A stretch of 64,000 nt of DNA from Stenotrophomonas_A sp036566925 (GCA_036566925.1 DATCVI010000145.1:1-64000); one strand, 5' to 3'; counted from the first letter of the stretch, positions 16,972 to 25,407 are shown. The notes: a model not told the origin generated them from the letters alone. A program made the numbers and translations.

Positions 16972-18519
16972 GTGGAACTGCGCTCTGACCAGTTTTACCC
17001 CGGATTCGCCGCGCGTTGCCTCGGCAAGTTGCGCGCTGGCGCGTGGCCGGCAGCGGTAGTGCTCGCCAGCCTGCTCGCAAGCGCACTGGCCCTGGCCGCC
17101 GCGCCGGACGCGACCACGCAGATAGCCGCGCAGATCGATGCCGGGCAATTCCGCCAGGCCGAGGCTGCGATCGCCGCCGCCCTCGCCCAGCCGGGAGTCG
17201 ATGCGCAAACCCGAGATGCCTACGCCTTCCAGCGCGAACGCATGCGGCGCATGCGCCTGGATTTCAGCCTCGATACCGAGGCCGCCAAGCAGAAGCTGCG
17301 CAAGACCATCCCGGACCTGCGCGACGACGAATTCGCGGCTTGGGACCGCGCCGGCCTGCTCGAACACCTCGACATCGATGGCAAGCGCTATTACTTCAAC
17401 CGCGCGCCCTCCAACCTGTTCCGCCTCAGCGCCGAGGCCGCAGCGCGGCAGCGCGCCGGCACATCGCCGCCGAAAGACGGCCCGTATGAGCGCCTTGGCC
17501 CGCATCACCGCGCAGTCATCGCCGCTGCCGAGGCCGCACCCGGCCAGACCAGCCTGTTGCCGCATCGGGTGCGGATCACCCAATCGCTGACCGTGAATGC
17601 CGATGCGGTGCCGGCCGGTGAAACCATCCGCGCGTGGATTCCCTATCCGCGTGCCATCCCCGGCCAGCAGGAAGACATCCGCTATCTCGGCAGCGTGCCG
17701 ACTGGCGCCCAGGTCGCCCCGCCTTCAACGCTGCAGCGCACCGCCTATCTCGAGCGCAAGGCGGTCGCCGGCAAGCCGACCGAATTCTCGGTGAGCTACG
17801 AGGTCAGCATTGCCGCGCGCCATTTCGACATCGATCCGGCGAAGGTAAAGCCCACGCCCGCAGACCACGCGCTGGCGCCGTACCTGGCCGAAGAACCGCC
17901 GCACATCGTGTTTACGCCGGCGTTGCGCGCGTTCTCCAAGAAAGTGGTCGGCAACGAAACCGATCCGTACCGGATCGCGCGCAAGCTCTACGCTGCCGTC
18001 GACCGTATTCCCTGGGGCGGCGCGCGAGAGTATTCGACCATCAGCAACATCAGCGACTACGCGCTGCACGGCAACCATGCCGATTGCGGGCAGCAAACCT
18101 TGTTACTGATGACGTTGTTGCGCTTGAACGGCATTCCGGCGCGCTGGCAGTCCGGCTGGGTGTTCTCGGACAACGGTGTCGGCTACGCCAACCTGCACGA
18201 CTGGGGCTGGCTGTACCTGGCGCCGTACGGCTGGGTGCCGATGGACGTGACCACTGGGGCGCTGGACAGCCCCGAGCCGAAGCTGCGCGATTTCTACTTC
18301 GGCGGCCTGGATGCCTACCGCATCGTCTTCAACGATGGCTTTTCGCAGCCGCTGGTCCCGGCCAAGCAGCATTTCCGCTCGGACACTGTCGATTCGCAGC
18401 GCGGCGAAGCCGAATGGCGCGGCGGCAACCTCTATTTCGACCAATGGGATTACCACTTCGACTGGCAGCTCATGCCAGCGGCAACGGCAACAGGGAGCGC
18501 ATCGAAAGGCGCGCTCTAG
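16972..18519 (+). CDS. Secreted transglutaminase-like (Cys-His-Asp) protein
   Basis: A 515-aa protein from GTG 16972. The alternative ATG 16942 lies at or before the predicted transcript start; GTG has CTGGGAAG seven bases upstream. A signal peptide or anchor (AVVLASLLASALALAAA) follows a short basic N-terminus. The C-terminal half is a transglutaminase core: Cys372 in HADCGQQTLLL, His409 in NLHDWGW and Asp425 in VPMDVT. Such secreted bacterial proteins are usually peptidases or amidases rather than crosslinkers. It is the first gene of the plus-strand murein-peptide string, 51 bp before the TonB receptor. Substrate unknown; a peptide-processing role is inferred from neighbours. Confidence 0.82.
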   Translation: MELRSDQFYPGFAARCLGKLRAGAWPAAVVLASLLASALALAAAPDATTQIAAQIDAGQFRQAEAAIAAALAQPGVDAQTRDAYAFQRERMRRMRLDFSLDTEAAKQKLRKTIPDLRDDEFAAWDRAGLLEHLDIDGKRYYFNRAPSNLFRLSAEAAARQRAGTSPPKDGPYERLGPHHRAVIAAAEAAPGQTSLLPHRVRITQSLTVNADAVPAGETIRAWIPYPRAIPGQQEDIRYLGSVPTGAQVAPPSTLQRTAYLERKAVAGKPTEFSVSYEVSIAARHFDIDPAKVKPTPADHALAPYLAEEPPHIVFTPALRAFSKKVVGNETDPYRIARKLYAAVDRIPWGGAREYSTISNISDYALHGNHADCGQQTLLLMTLLRLNGIPARWQSGWVFSDNGVGYANLHDWGWLYLAPYGWVPMDVTTGALDSPEPKLRDFYFGGLDAYRIVFNDGFSQPLVPAKQHFRSDTVDSQRGEAEWRGGNLYFDQWDYHFDWQLMPAATATGSASKGAL

Positions 18520-18570
18520 CGGAGGGCAACTCCCACCATCATTTCAACGAACTGCAGGAGAGAGCAGGGG

Positions 18571-21500
18571 ATGAACGGCAAGCATGTGAGGAAGGCGGCG
18601 CTGTGCGTCGCATTGGCGGCGTGTCTGGGATCGATCGCGCCCTTGGCCCTGGCCCAGGATGGTGCCGTCGTCGGCCGCTTGACGACCGAGAGCGGGCAGA
18701 AACTCGGCGGCGCCACGGTGACGGTACGCAATCCGCAGACCGGGTTCGCCCGCAGCGCCACGGTCAATGCAGACGGCAGCTACCGCATCCCGCTGCTGCC
18801 ACCAGGCACTTATCAGATGGAGCTGGCCGTGGCCGGCGCCGCGCCGGCGCAAGTCGGTGAAGTAGTCGTTACCCTGGGCAATGCGACCACGGTGAACGTG
18901 CCGGTCGGTGCCATCAGCACGCTCGGCACGATCGAAGTGCGCGCACCGCAGGTCATCTCGATGGTGGACGTGACCTCGACCGAGTCGGCGATGAACATCA
19001 GCCGCCAGGACCTGGCGCGCCTGCCGGTGGACCAGGACCTGAAGTCGGTGGCGATGCTGGCGCCGGGCGTGATTGCCGGCAAGTCCTCGCTGGGCAGCCA
19101 GGGTATTTCCTTCGGCGGCTCGTCGGTGGCGGAGAACTCGGTCTATATCGACGGCCTGAACGTCACCGACTTCTACAACCGGGTCGGCTTCTCGTCGGCG
19201 CCGTTCGCGTTCTTCCAGGAATTCCAGGTCAAGACCGGTGGTTATTCGGTCGAGTACGGCCGCACCACCGGTGGCGTGATCAATGCGGTGACGCGCTCGG
19301 GCACCAACGAGTTCCATGCCGGTGCGGAGATGACGGCAGAGCCGAGTGCATGGCAGTCCAGCCGTCATGACTACTACTTGCCCGATGGCGAGCCGTACAT
19401 CATCTCCAGCCACGATGGCGCGACCAACAACAAGCTCAACCTCTGGGCTTCGGGCGCCATCATCAAGGACCGGCTGTTCTTCTTCGGCATGTACGAAGCG
19501 CGCGACAACCGCAACTTCAACACCAGCGACGACGGCTCCACGTTCAACAACGGCAATGCCGACAACGGCTTCTGGGGCGCCAAGCTCAACTGGATGATCA
19601 ACGACAACCACAGCCTGTCGTTGCTCGGCTTCTCGGACAAGAACGAGAACGTGGCCGACGTCTACAGCTTCGACTACCTGACCGGTACCCGCGGCAACCA
19701 GACCAACACCATCTATACCGATACCGGCGGCGACAACTACGCGCTGACCTACAACGGCCACTTCACCGACAACTTCGTCATGACGGCGATGATCGGTGAG
19801 AACAAGCGCGACTACTCCAACAAGAGCCAGACCGACATCGAGTGCAACCGCGTCGTGTCCGAGGCCGGCATCGCGCCCCCGGGCATTCCGCTGGGCTGCA
19901 CCACCAACTCGGCGGTGGAATCGCGACTGGACGAGCGCAAGGCCGGACGCCTGGACTTCGAGTGGACGCTGGGCGACCACCTGCTGCGCTTCGGCCTGGA
20001 CCGCGAAGAGAACACCTCCACTTACGAGCGCATGTATCCGGGCCCGGGTGGCCTGTACTACAACGTCTACCGCACCACGCCGGGCTCGACCCTGGTCAAC
20101 GGTGGCACCGTCCCGGCCGGCGTCAACGCCTACGTGCGTGCGCGCCGCTACGAGATCGCCGGTGAATTCGAGACCATCAACAGCGCCTACTACCTGGAAG
20201 ACAACTGGTCGGTCACCCCGAACGTGCTGTTGAACATCGGCCTGCGCCTGGAAGCGTTCGACAACAAGGATGCCGCCGGCCGCAGCTACATCAAGATGGA
20301 CGACATGGTCGCTCCCCGCTTCGGCGCGTCCTGGGACATCAAGGGCGACGGCACGATGAAGTTGTTCGGCAACGTCGGCCGCTACTTCCTGCCGGTGGCC
20401 AACGTCATCAACATCAAGCAGGCCGGCGGGCTGCTGGATGAGCGTACGTATTACGCGCTCAGCGGCTGGCAGACCCAGGAGCTCAACGGCTCGCGTTACC
20501 AGACCCCGGTGCTCGGCGCGCAGATCGGCCCGGTGGATACCTCGCAGGGCGATGGCACGGTCGGCGATCTGCGCTCGGAAGTGGACCGCGACATGGACCC
20601 GGTCTACCAGGACGAAGCCATCCTCGGCTTCCAGCAGTCGATCAACGAAGCCTGGTCGTACGGCGTGCGCGGCATCTACCGCAAGCTGCACGACGCCATC
20701 GACGACATGGAGATCAGCGCCACCGGCGCCTGCGGCCCCGATGGCTATATCGGTTGGGTGATGGCCAACCCGGGCAAGAACGTCACTGTGTGGGGCGATA
20801 CCAACTGCGACGGCGACGCCGATGGTTGGGTGAACGTGGACACGTCGAAGGAAGGCTGGGCGATGTATCGCCAGGATGGCCTGGACGCCGAGGGCGACCC
20901 GATCATGACCTACATCGGCCAGCGTGGCTGGGACAAGCCCAAGCGCGACTACAAGGCGCTGGAGCTGCAGCTGGACCGCGCCTGGGATGGCAAGTGGTCG
21001 ATGAATGCCTCCTACACCCTGGCCTATGGCCGCGGTAACGCGGAGGGCCCGGTCAACTCCGATACCGACTTCGCCGATACCGGCCGGACCGAGAACTTCG
21101 ACGACCCGTGGGTGAACTACAACGGCTACGGTTACCTCTCCAACGACCGCCGCCACCAGTTCAAGATCCGCGGCGCCTACGCCATCACCGACAACTGGCT
21201 GGTCGGCGCGACACTCGACGCGCGCTCGGGCGGGCCGATCACCGGCTTCGGCGTCGGCAATCCGTATGACAGCACCGCGTACCACAGCTACTACGTCTGC
21301 GTGGAGAACTGCGATTCGACCTTCTCGGGCGAGCGTGTGTACGCACATTCCTCGCGCGGCGGCTTCGGCCGCATGCCGTGGAGCTATGAGCTGGGCGCAA
21401 GCGTCACCTGGCTCAAGTCGTTCGACGAAACCAACCTGCGGGTGAAGTTCGCGGTCTACAACCTGACCAACCAGCAGAAGAAGCTGTCGGTTAACCAGGA

Positions 21501-21600
21501 GTACGAAGGTGCGATCGGCAGCCCGAACGAGCTGTTCGGCTATCCGGAAAGCTTCCAGGCCCCGCGCTACGCGCAGCTGGTCGTGACGCTGGACTACTGA
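18571..21600 (+). CDS. Oar-type TonB-dependent outer-membrane receptor
   Basis: A 1009-aa protein. A signal peptide (LCVALAACLGSIAPLALAQ) is followed by a carboxypeptidase-regulatory-like beta-sandwich (about 30-110; GATVTVRNPQTGFARSATVN). A plug domain comes next (SVYIDGLNVTDFYN, FQEFQVKTGGYSVEYGRTTG), then a long beta barrel ending in the aromatic C-terminus QLVVTLDY. Oar-like receptors are numerous in Xanthomonadaceae and import unknown large or peptide-like ligands. Placed between a secreted transglutaminase-like protein and two secreted peptidase-type enzymes, it is the candidate outer-membrane importer for murein peptides; that is inference. RBS is GGAGAGAG near 18556. Confidence 0.92.
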   Translation: MNGKHVRKAALCVALAACLGSIAPLALAQDGAVVGRLTTESGQKLGGATVTVRNPQTGFARSATVNADGSYRIPLLPPGTYQMELAVAGAAPAQVGEVVVTLGNATTVNVPVGAISTLGTIEVRAPQVISMVDVTSTESAMNISRQDLARLPVDQDLKSVAMLAPGVIAGKSSLGSQGISFGGSSVAENSVYIDGLNVTDFYNRVGFSSAPFAFFQEFQVKTGGYSVEYGRTTGGVINAVTRSGTNEFHAGAEMTAEPSAWQSSRHDYYLPDGEPYIISSHDGATNNKLNLWASGAIIKDRLFFFGMYEARDNRNFNTSDDGSTFNNGNADNGFWGAKLNWMINDNHSLSLLGFSDKNENVADVYSFDYLTGTRGNQTNTIYTDTGGDNYALTYNGHFTDNFVMTAMIGENKRDYSNKSQTDIECNRVVSEAGIAPPGIPLGCTTNSAVESRLDERKAGRLDFEWTLGDHLLRFGLDREENTSTYERMYPGPGGLYYNVYRTTPGSTLVNGGTVPAGVNAYVRARRYEIAGEFETINSAYYLEDNWSVTPNVLLNIGLRLEAFDNKDAAGRSYIKMDDMVAPRFGASWDIKGDGTMKLFGNVGRYFLPVANVINIKQAGGLLDERTYYALSGWQTQELNGSRYQTPVLGAQIGPVDTSQGDGTVGDLRSEVDRDMDPVYQDEAILGFQQSINEAWSYGVRGIYRKLHDAIDDMEISATGACGPDGYIGWVMANPGKNVTVWGDTNCDGDADGWVNVDTSKEGWAMYRQDGLDAEGDPIMTYIGQRGWDKPKRDYKALELQLDRAWDGKWSMNASYTLAYGRGNAEGPVNSDTDFADTGRTENFDDPWVNYNGYGYLSNDRRHQFKIRGAYAITDNWLVGATLDARSGGPITGFGVGNPYDSTAYHSYYVCVENCDSTFSGERVYAHSSRGGFGRMPWSYELGASVTWLKSFDETNLRVKFAVYNLTNQQKKLSVNQEYEGAIGSPNELFGYPESFQAPRYAQLVVTLDY

Positions 21601-21607
21601 GTGTGCG

Positions 21608-21641
21608 ACGGCCGCCGGACGCGCTATCGTCCGGCGGCCGT
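21608..21641 (+). terminator. Perfect 14-bp hairpin after the TonB receptor
   Basis: ACGGCCGCCGGACG (21608-21621) pairs perfectly with CGTCCGGCGGCCGT (21628-21641) around a 6-nt loop. It lies directly between the receptor stop and the serine-hydrolase start. No T tract follows, so it may act as mRNA 3'-end protection or partial attenuation rather than a full intrinsic terminator. Confidence 0.6.
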
Positions 21642-21658
21642 GTTCTGGGGAACCTGAC

Positions 21659-23224
21659 GTGAAATTCCTTCGCCTTGCCGCCGCCGTACTGTGCGCCGTG
21701 GCCGTGTTGCCCGCACATGCCGCCACCCCGCCGGACACGGCCGCCTACGACCGCCTGTTCGACCAGGCCATGGCGCAATACCAGCTGCCCGGCCTGGCCG
21801 TGGGCGTGATCGAGGACGGCAAGGTGGTTTTTCGGCGTACCGGCGGCGAACGCGTCGCCGGCAGCGGCGAGGCGATCGACGCCGATACCTTGTTCAAGAT
21901 CGCCTCCAACAGCAAGGCGATGACCACCGGATTGCTGGCGCGGCTGGTCGACCAGGACAAGCTGGCCTGGGACGACCCGGTGACCCAGTACCTGCCGGAA
22001 TTCCGCATGTACGACCCCTGGGTGACGCAGAACATCCAGGTGCGCGACCTGCTGATCCACAACAGCGGTTTGGGCCTGGGTGCCGGTGACCTGATGCTGT
22101 GGCCGGAACCAAACGACTTCAGTCGCGCCGACATCATCGCCGGCCTGGCCCATCTCAAACCGACCCACAGCTTTCGCGCGCACTACGCCTACGACAACCT
22201 GCTGTACGTGGTGGCCGGCGAGGTCGCCGCGCGTGCCGGCGGCAAGCCGTATGACCAGCTGATCCGCCAAGAACTCTTTGCCCCGTTGGGAATGACGCGC
22301 TGCCAGGTGGGCGCGTGGCAGCAGAGCAAGGTCGGCAATATCGCCCAGCCGCATATGCGGGCAGAGGGCAAGAACGTGCCGGTACGCGAAGACGGCGACA
22401 CGGTAGCCGACCTGCCTTCGATGGCCGCCGGTGGCATTCGCTGCAGCCTGGACGACATGCTGACCTGGATGGACCGTGCCTGGCTGCGACCGGACCCGCA
22501 GCAGCCGTGGCTGTCCGAAACGCAGCGTCGCGCGGTGTGGTCGCTGCATACGCCGATGCCGATCAGCCAGCGCATGCGCGACTGGGACGGCACCCATCTG
22601 TATGGCTATGGCTACGGCTGGCGCCTGTCCGACGTCGATGGCCAGTGGAAGGTAGCCCACACCGGCACGCTGATGGGCATGTACTCCTCGCTGGTGCTGC
22701 TGCCGGAGCGCCGCAGTGGTTTCATCATCCTGATCAATGGCGAGGGCGAAGCCGCCCGCACCGCGCTGGGTGAAGCGCTGCAGAAGCGCTTGCTCGGCGC
22801 CGACCCCGCCTTGGACGTGCTGCACTACGCCAAGGCGCTGGCGCGCGAGCAGGCGCAGCCGAAGCCGCCGGCCGCACGCAAGCCGGACACCACCGCGCGC
22901 ACGCCTGTGCCTGCCGCGGGCGCGAAGACGCGCGCGGGGCGCTACAACGATCCCTGGTTCGGCGATATCCGCCTGTGCCCGGAGGCGAACGGACTGACCT
23001 TTGCTTCGGCCCGTTCGCCGATGCTGCGGGGCGCGGTGATGCAGGTCGGCGGGCGCTGGCTGGTCGATTGGATCGATCCCAGCGTCGATGCCGAGCCATG
23101 GCTGGATTTCGCCCGCGATGCCCAGGGCCGTGACATCCTGCGCTTGCGCGCGATCGATCCCGATGCAGACTTCAGCTATGACTATGGCGACCTGGAATTC
23201 CACCGCGTGGGCGATTGCCCTTAG
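21659..23224 (+). CDS. Secreted serine hydrolase, beta-lactamase (class C) family
   Basis: A 521-aa protein starting at GTG 21659 with GGGGAA upstream and a signal peptide (FLRLAAAVLCAVAVLPAHA). The class C beta-lactamase/DD-peptidase residues are present: Ser83-x-x-Lys86 (ASNSK), Tyr178-x-Asn180 (YDN) and His334-Thr-Gly (HTGT). A C-terminal beta-rich DUF3471-like domain follows after about residue 390. Relatives include D-aminopeptidases, DD-carboxypeptidases and esterases. In this locus a D-amino-acid peptidase role on murein fragments is plausible but not shown. Its end overlaps the VanX-like start by about 47 bp. Confidence 0.87.
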   Translation: MKFLRLAAAVLCAVAVLPAHAATPPDTAAYDRLFDQAMAQYQLPGLAVGVIEDGKVVFRRTGGERVAGSGEAIDADTLFKIASNSKAMTTGLLARLVDQDKLAWDDPVTQYLPEFRMYDPWVTQNIQVRDLLIHNSGLGLGAGDLMLWPEPNDFSRADIIAGLAHLKPTHSFRAHYAYDNLLYVVAGEVAARAGGKPYDQLIRQELFAPLGMTRCQVGAWQQSKVGNIAQPHMRAEGKNVPVREDGDTVADLPSMAAGGIRCSLDDMLTWMDRAWLRPDPQQPWLSETQRRAVWSLHTPMPISQRMRDWDGTHLYGYGYGWRLSDVDGQWKVAHTGTLMGMYSSLVLLPERRSGFIILINGEGEAARTALGEALQKRLLGADPALDVLHYAKALAREQAQPKPPAARKPDTTARTPVPAAGAKTRAGRYNDPWFGDIRLCPEANGLTFASARSPMLRGAVMQVGGRWLVDWIDPSVDAEPWLDFARDAQGRDILRLRAIDPDADFSYDYGDLEFHRVGDCP

Positions 23225-23894
23225 CCTGGCCAGTGCCGCGGCGTTCGCGGCGGTGCCGAGCGTTTCGCCAGCGCGCGATCCCGCGGCGGCCGGCATGGTC
23301 GACGTGGCGACGCTGGCGCCAGGCCTGCGCCTGGACATGCGCTACGCCACTGCCCACAACTTCACCGGCCATAAGGTGGCCGGCTATGAAGCGCCGACCT
23401 GCCTGCTATTGCGGCCGGCTGGCGAAGCGCTGGCACGGGTGCAGGCAAGCCTGCAAGCGCAAGGCTATGCGCTGCAGGTCTACGACTGCTTTCGTCCGGT
23501 GCGCGCGGTGCAGGACTTCGTCGCCTGGGCCGGCGACCTGCAGGACCAATCCACCAAGGCCACGCACTACCCGCGCGTGGACAAGGCGGCGCTGATCCCG
23601 GACTACATCGCCGACCACTCCGGGCATAGCCGCGGCGCGACCGTCGACCTGACCCTGGCCGACTGCCGCCACGGCCGCTGCCAGCCGCTGGACATGGGTA
23701 CCGACTTCGACTTGTTCGACAGCCGCGCGCACACCGACTCGGCCGACGTCACTGCCGCCCAGCGCGCCAACCGCCAGCAACTGCTGCGCGCCATGGCCGC
23801 CGAGGGCTTTGCCAACTACCCGCTGGAATGGTGGCATTTCACCTTCCGGCCCGAGCCCACGCCGGATACTGCCTACGACTTCCCGGTGAGATAG
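23178..23894 (+). CDS. Secreted D-Ala-D-Ala dipeptidase, VanX/DdpX family
   Basis: Up to 238 aa from ATG 23178 (ATG 23184 is equally possible). It has a signal peptide (TAWAIALSLASAAAFAA), unlike cytoplasmic VanX. The zinc peptidase motifs are complete: the SxHxxGxxxD motif (Ser148, His150, Asp157 in SGHSRGATVD) and ExWH (Glu217, His220 in EWWHF), with the catalytic-type Arg in YDCFRP. Such enzymes cut D-Ala-D-Ala. The start lies within the 3' end of the serine-hydrolase gene in another frame, which indicates coupled translation. It completes the set of enzymes expected for dismantling murein stem peptides outside the cytoplasm. Confidence 0.9.
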   Translation: MTMATWNSTAWAIALSLASAAAFAAVPSVSPARDPAAAGMVDVATLAPGLRLDMRYATAHNFTGHKVAGYEAPTCLLLRPAGEALARVQASLQAQGYALQVYDCFRPVRAVQDFVAWAGDLQDQSTKATHYPRVDKAALIPDYIADHSGHSRGATVDLTLADCRHGRCQPLDMGTDFDLFDSRAHTDSADVTAAQRANRQQLLRAMAAEGFANYPLEWWHFTFRPEPTPDTAYDFPVR

Positions 23895-23898
23895 CGCG

Positions 23899-24096
23899 AT
23901 GGGCGACCTGCAACACTTCCTGGATATCCAGTGCCCGTATTGCGGCGAGTGGATCGGGATCGTGGTCGATGCCTCGGTGGACGAACAGTCCTATGTAGAG
24001 GACTGCCAGGTCTGTTGCCGACCGATCCAGCTGGACGTGCGCGTCGATGACGACGGCACGCCGGACGTGCGCGCACGCTCCCAGGACGAGGGCTGA
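23899..24096 (+). CDS. CPXCG motif-containing cysteine-rich protein
   Basis: A 65-aa protein. It contains IQCPYCGEWI (CPxCG) and a second pair in EDCQVCCRPIQ, giving a CxxC-CxxC zinc-ribbon-like core, and ends in an acidic tail. This is the small CPXCG family common in Gammaproteobacteria; function unknown. It begins four bases after the VanX-like stop, so it may be co-transcribed, but the family also occurs in unrelated contexts. Confidence 0.85.
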   Translation: MGDLQHFLDIQCPYCGEWIGIVVDASVDEQSYVEDCQVCCRPIQLDVRVDDDGTPDVRARSQDEG

Positions 24097-24163
24097 GCCC
24101 ACTGCGGCATGCGGGCCGGCGCACGCTTAGACTGTGCGGCCTGATCCCTCGTCGCGGAGCCCC

Positions 24164-24541
24164 ATGAACCTTCCGTTGCACTTTGGCCTGCTCGGTTCGC
24201 TCGAAGCGGGCCTGATCGCCTTGTTGATTGGTTTGGGCGTGTATTGGGTTTCGCAGTCGCTGTGCCGCCGGGCCGGTTTGTCGCTTGGGCACGCGGTGGG
24301 ATGGGCATGCCTGGCGGCGGTGGCCATCGGGGCCGGCTGGGATATCTGGAACTTGTTCTACACCAGCATCGTACGGCTGGAGTCGCCGCTCTATGCGCGC
24401 CTGGCGCTGCAAAGCATCCACGATCCGGACCAGCTCGGCGGCCGCGTGGTGCTGGAAGTGGCTGGCGCGCTGGCGGGCGTGGCGCTCGGTTGGCGTTTGT
24501 TCAGCGCCGAGACGGAGCCGGCTGACATTACCAATTCGTAA
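24164..24541 (+). CDS. Hypothetical membrane protein
   Basis: A 125-aa protein with three to four hydrophobic helices (LGSLEAGLIALLIGLGVYWV; AVGWACLAAVAIGAGWDIW; VVLEVAGALAGVALGWRLF). ATG 24164 has GGAG upstream. I do not recognise the family and no motif suggests a function. Confidence 0.6.
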   Translation: MNLPLHFGLLGSLEAGLIALLIGLGVYWVSQSLCRRAGLSLGHAVGWACLAAVAIGAGWDIWNLFYTSIVRLESPLYARLALQSIHDPDQLGGRVVLEVAGALAGVALGWRLFSAETEPADITNS

Positions 24542-24757
24542 AAGGACGAGGCCGAGGTCTCGATTTGCACGTTGGTTGAACTGATGTCTTACGGACCCGT
24601 CATGCGTCGTTAATCAACGTCAAGCGCGTTCGCAAGGCGAGCGGGTTAACAAGACGTTGTGCGCGCGATTGCGGCGCAATAGGCGTTCAGTCGCGAAGGT
24701 TAGGGTGGGTCCATGCGCGGCATCCCGCGCATTTCCCCGAATCAGGAGACCACCCTC

Positions 24758-25081
24758 ATGAAGAATCGCAAGCCCCTGTTCGTCCTTTCTACTGTCCTGG
24801 CAGCCGCACTGGCCGTGCCGGCCTTTGCCCAGAGCGCGCCGCAGTCCGGTGCTGCACCTGCCCAGGCGCAGGGCGGCGGCGGCGGCCAGACCTGGGCCAG
24901 TGTCGATACCGACAGCGACGGCGCCATCAGCAAGCAGGAGGCACAGGTCAACGCCGGTCTGTCGCAGATCTTCGATCAGGCCGACGGCGATGCCAACGGC
25001 AAGCTGACGCCGGACGAGTACAAGGCTTTCGTGGCCAAGCAGCAGGCGGGTGCGAACAGCGCGCCACAGCAGCAGAACTGA
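24758..25081 (+). CDS. Secreted EF-hand domain protein
   Basis: A 107-aa protein with a signal peptide (MKNRKPLFVLSTVLAAALAV, cleavage near AFAQ). A Gly/Ala/Gln-rich linker is followed by two EF-hand loops, DTDSDGAISKQE and DQADGDANGKLTPDE, which supply the Asp/Glu ligands for calcium. The C-terminus is a Gln-rich tail. ATG 24758 follows AGGAGACC. Xanthomonads carry several such periplasmic calcium-binding proteins of unknown role. It is followed by a strong terminator, so it is probably a single-gene transcript. Confidence 0.85.
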   Translation: MKNRKPLFVLSTVLAAALAVPAFAQSAPQSGAAPAQAQGGGGGQTWASVDTDSDGAISKQEAQVNAGLSQIFDQADGDANGKLTPDEYKAFVAKQQAGANSAPQQQN

Positions 25082-25115
25082 CAGCCGGCGGCTTTGGCTG
25101 CGGCGTAGGTTGGAT

Positions 25116-25141
25116 GGGAGCCTTCGGGCTCCCTTTTTTTT
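25116..25141 (+). terminator. Rho-independent terminator with UUCG loop
   Basis: GGGAGCC (25116-25122), a TTCG tetraloop, GGCTCCC (25127-25133) and eight T residues follow the EF-hand gene. Confidence 0.92.
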
Positions 25142-25170
25142 GCGTTGGATTGTTTTGTTGTTATCGGCGG

Positions 25171-25276
25171 TGGCCGGGGGCAGGCCGCTTTCGGGACACG
25201 CCGTGAATACGTCCGTGTAGGCTAATCGGCGACATCCATGTCGCCGATTGTCCCGAAAGCGGCCTGCCCCCGACCA
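25171..25276. repeat. Long palindromic intergenic repeat, copy 1
   Basis: The outer arms (25171-25198 and 25249-25276) are complementary at 27 of 28 positions. Inside lies a perfect hairpin ATCGGCGACAT-CC-ATGTCGCCGAT (25225-25248). Between left arm and hairpin is a unique segment with ACGTCCGTGTA. The same architecture recurs at 43019-43130. It encodes nothing and resembles dispersed palindromic elements of xanthomonad genomes. Confidence 0.75.
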
Positions 25277-25318
25277 CCCGACAGATTGCCTCTTTGTTTG
25301 AGTAGAGCGCCCTCTTTC

Positions 25319-25407
25319 GCCCCTGTCGGGGCACCTTCTCCCACAAGGAGAAGGACGGCAACGAGCGAGGACATCTGACTTATTTTTAGTCGTTCCCGCA
25401 GGGAACG
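25319..25407. repeat. Run of three short hairpins in intergenic DNA
   Basis: Three perfect dyads follow the long palindrome: GCCCC-TGTC-GGGGC (25319-25332, sharing bases with the next), CCTTCTCC-CACAA-GGAGAAGG (25334-25354) and CGTTCCC-GCA-GGGAACG (25391-25407). No T tract follows any. The remainder up to 25537 shows no gene. Confidence 0.6.

Noticed and set aside
18544..21738. Very long open frame antisense to the TonB receptor (over 1000 codons)
   Set aside because: High GC makes antisense frames open by chance. The sense frame has a signal peptide, plug and barrel motifs; the antisense translation is low in complexity and rich in Val, Arg and His without motif.
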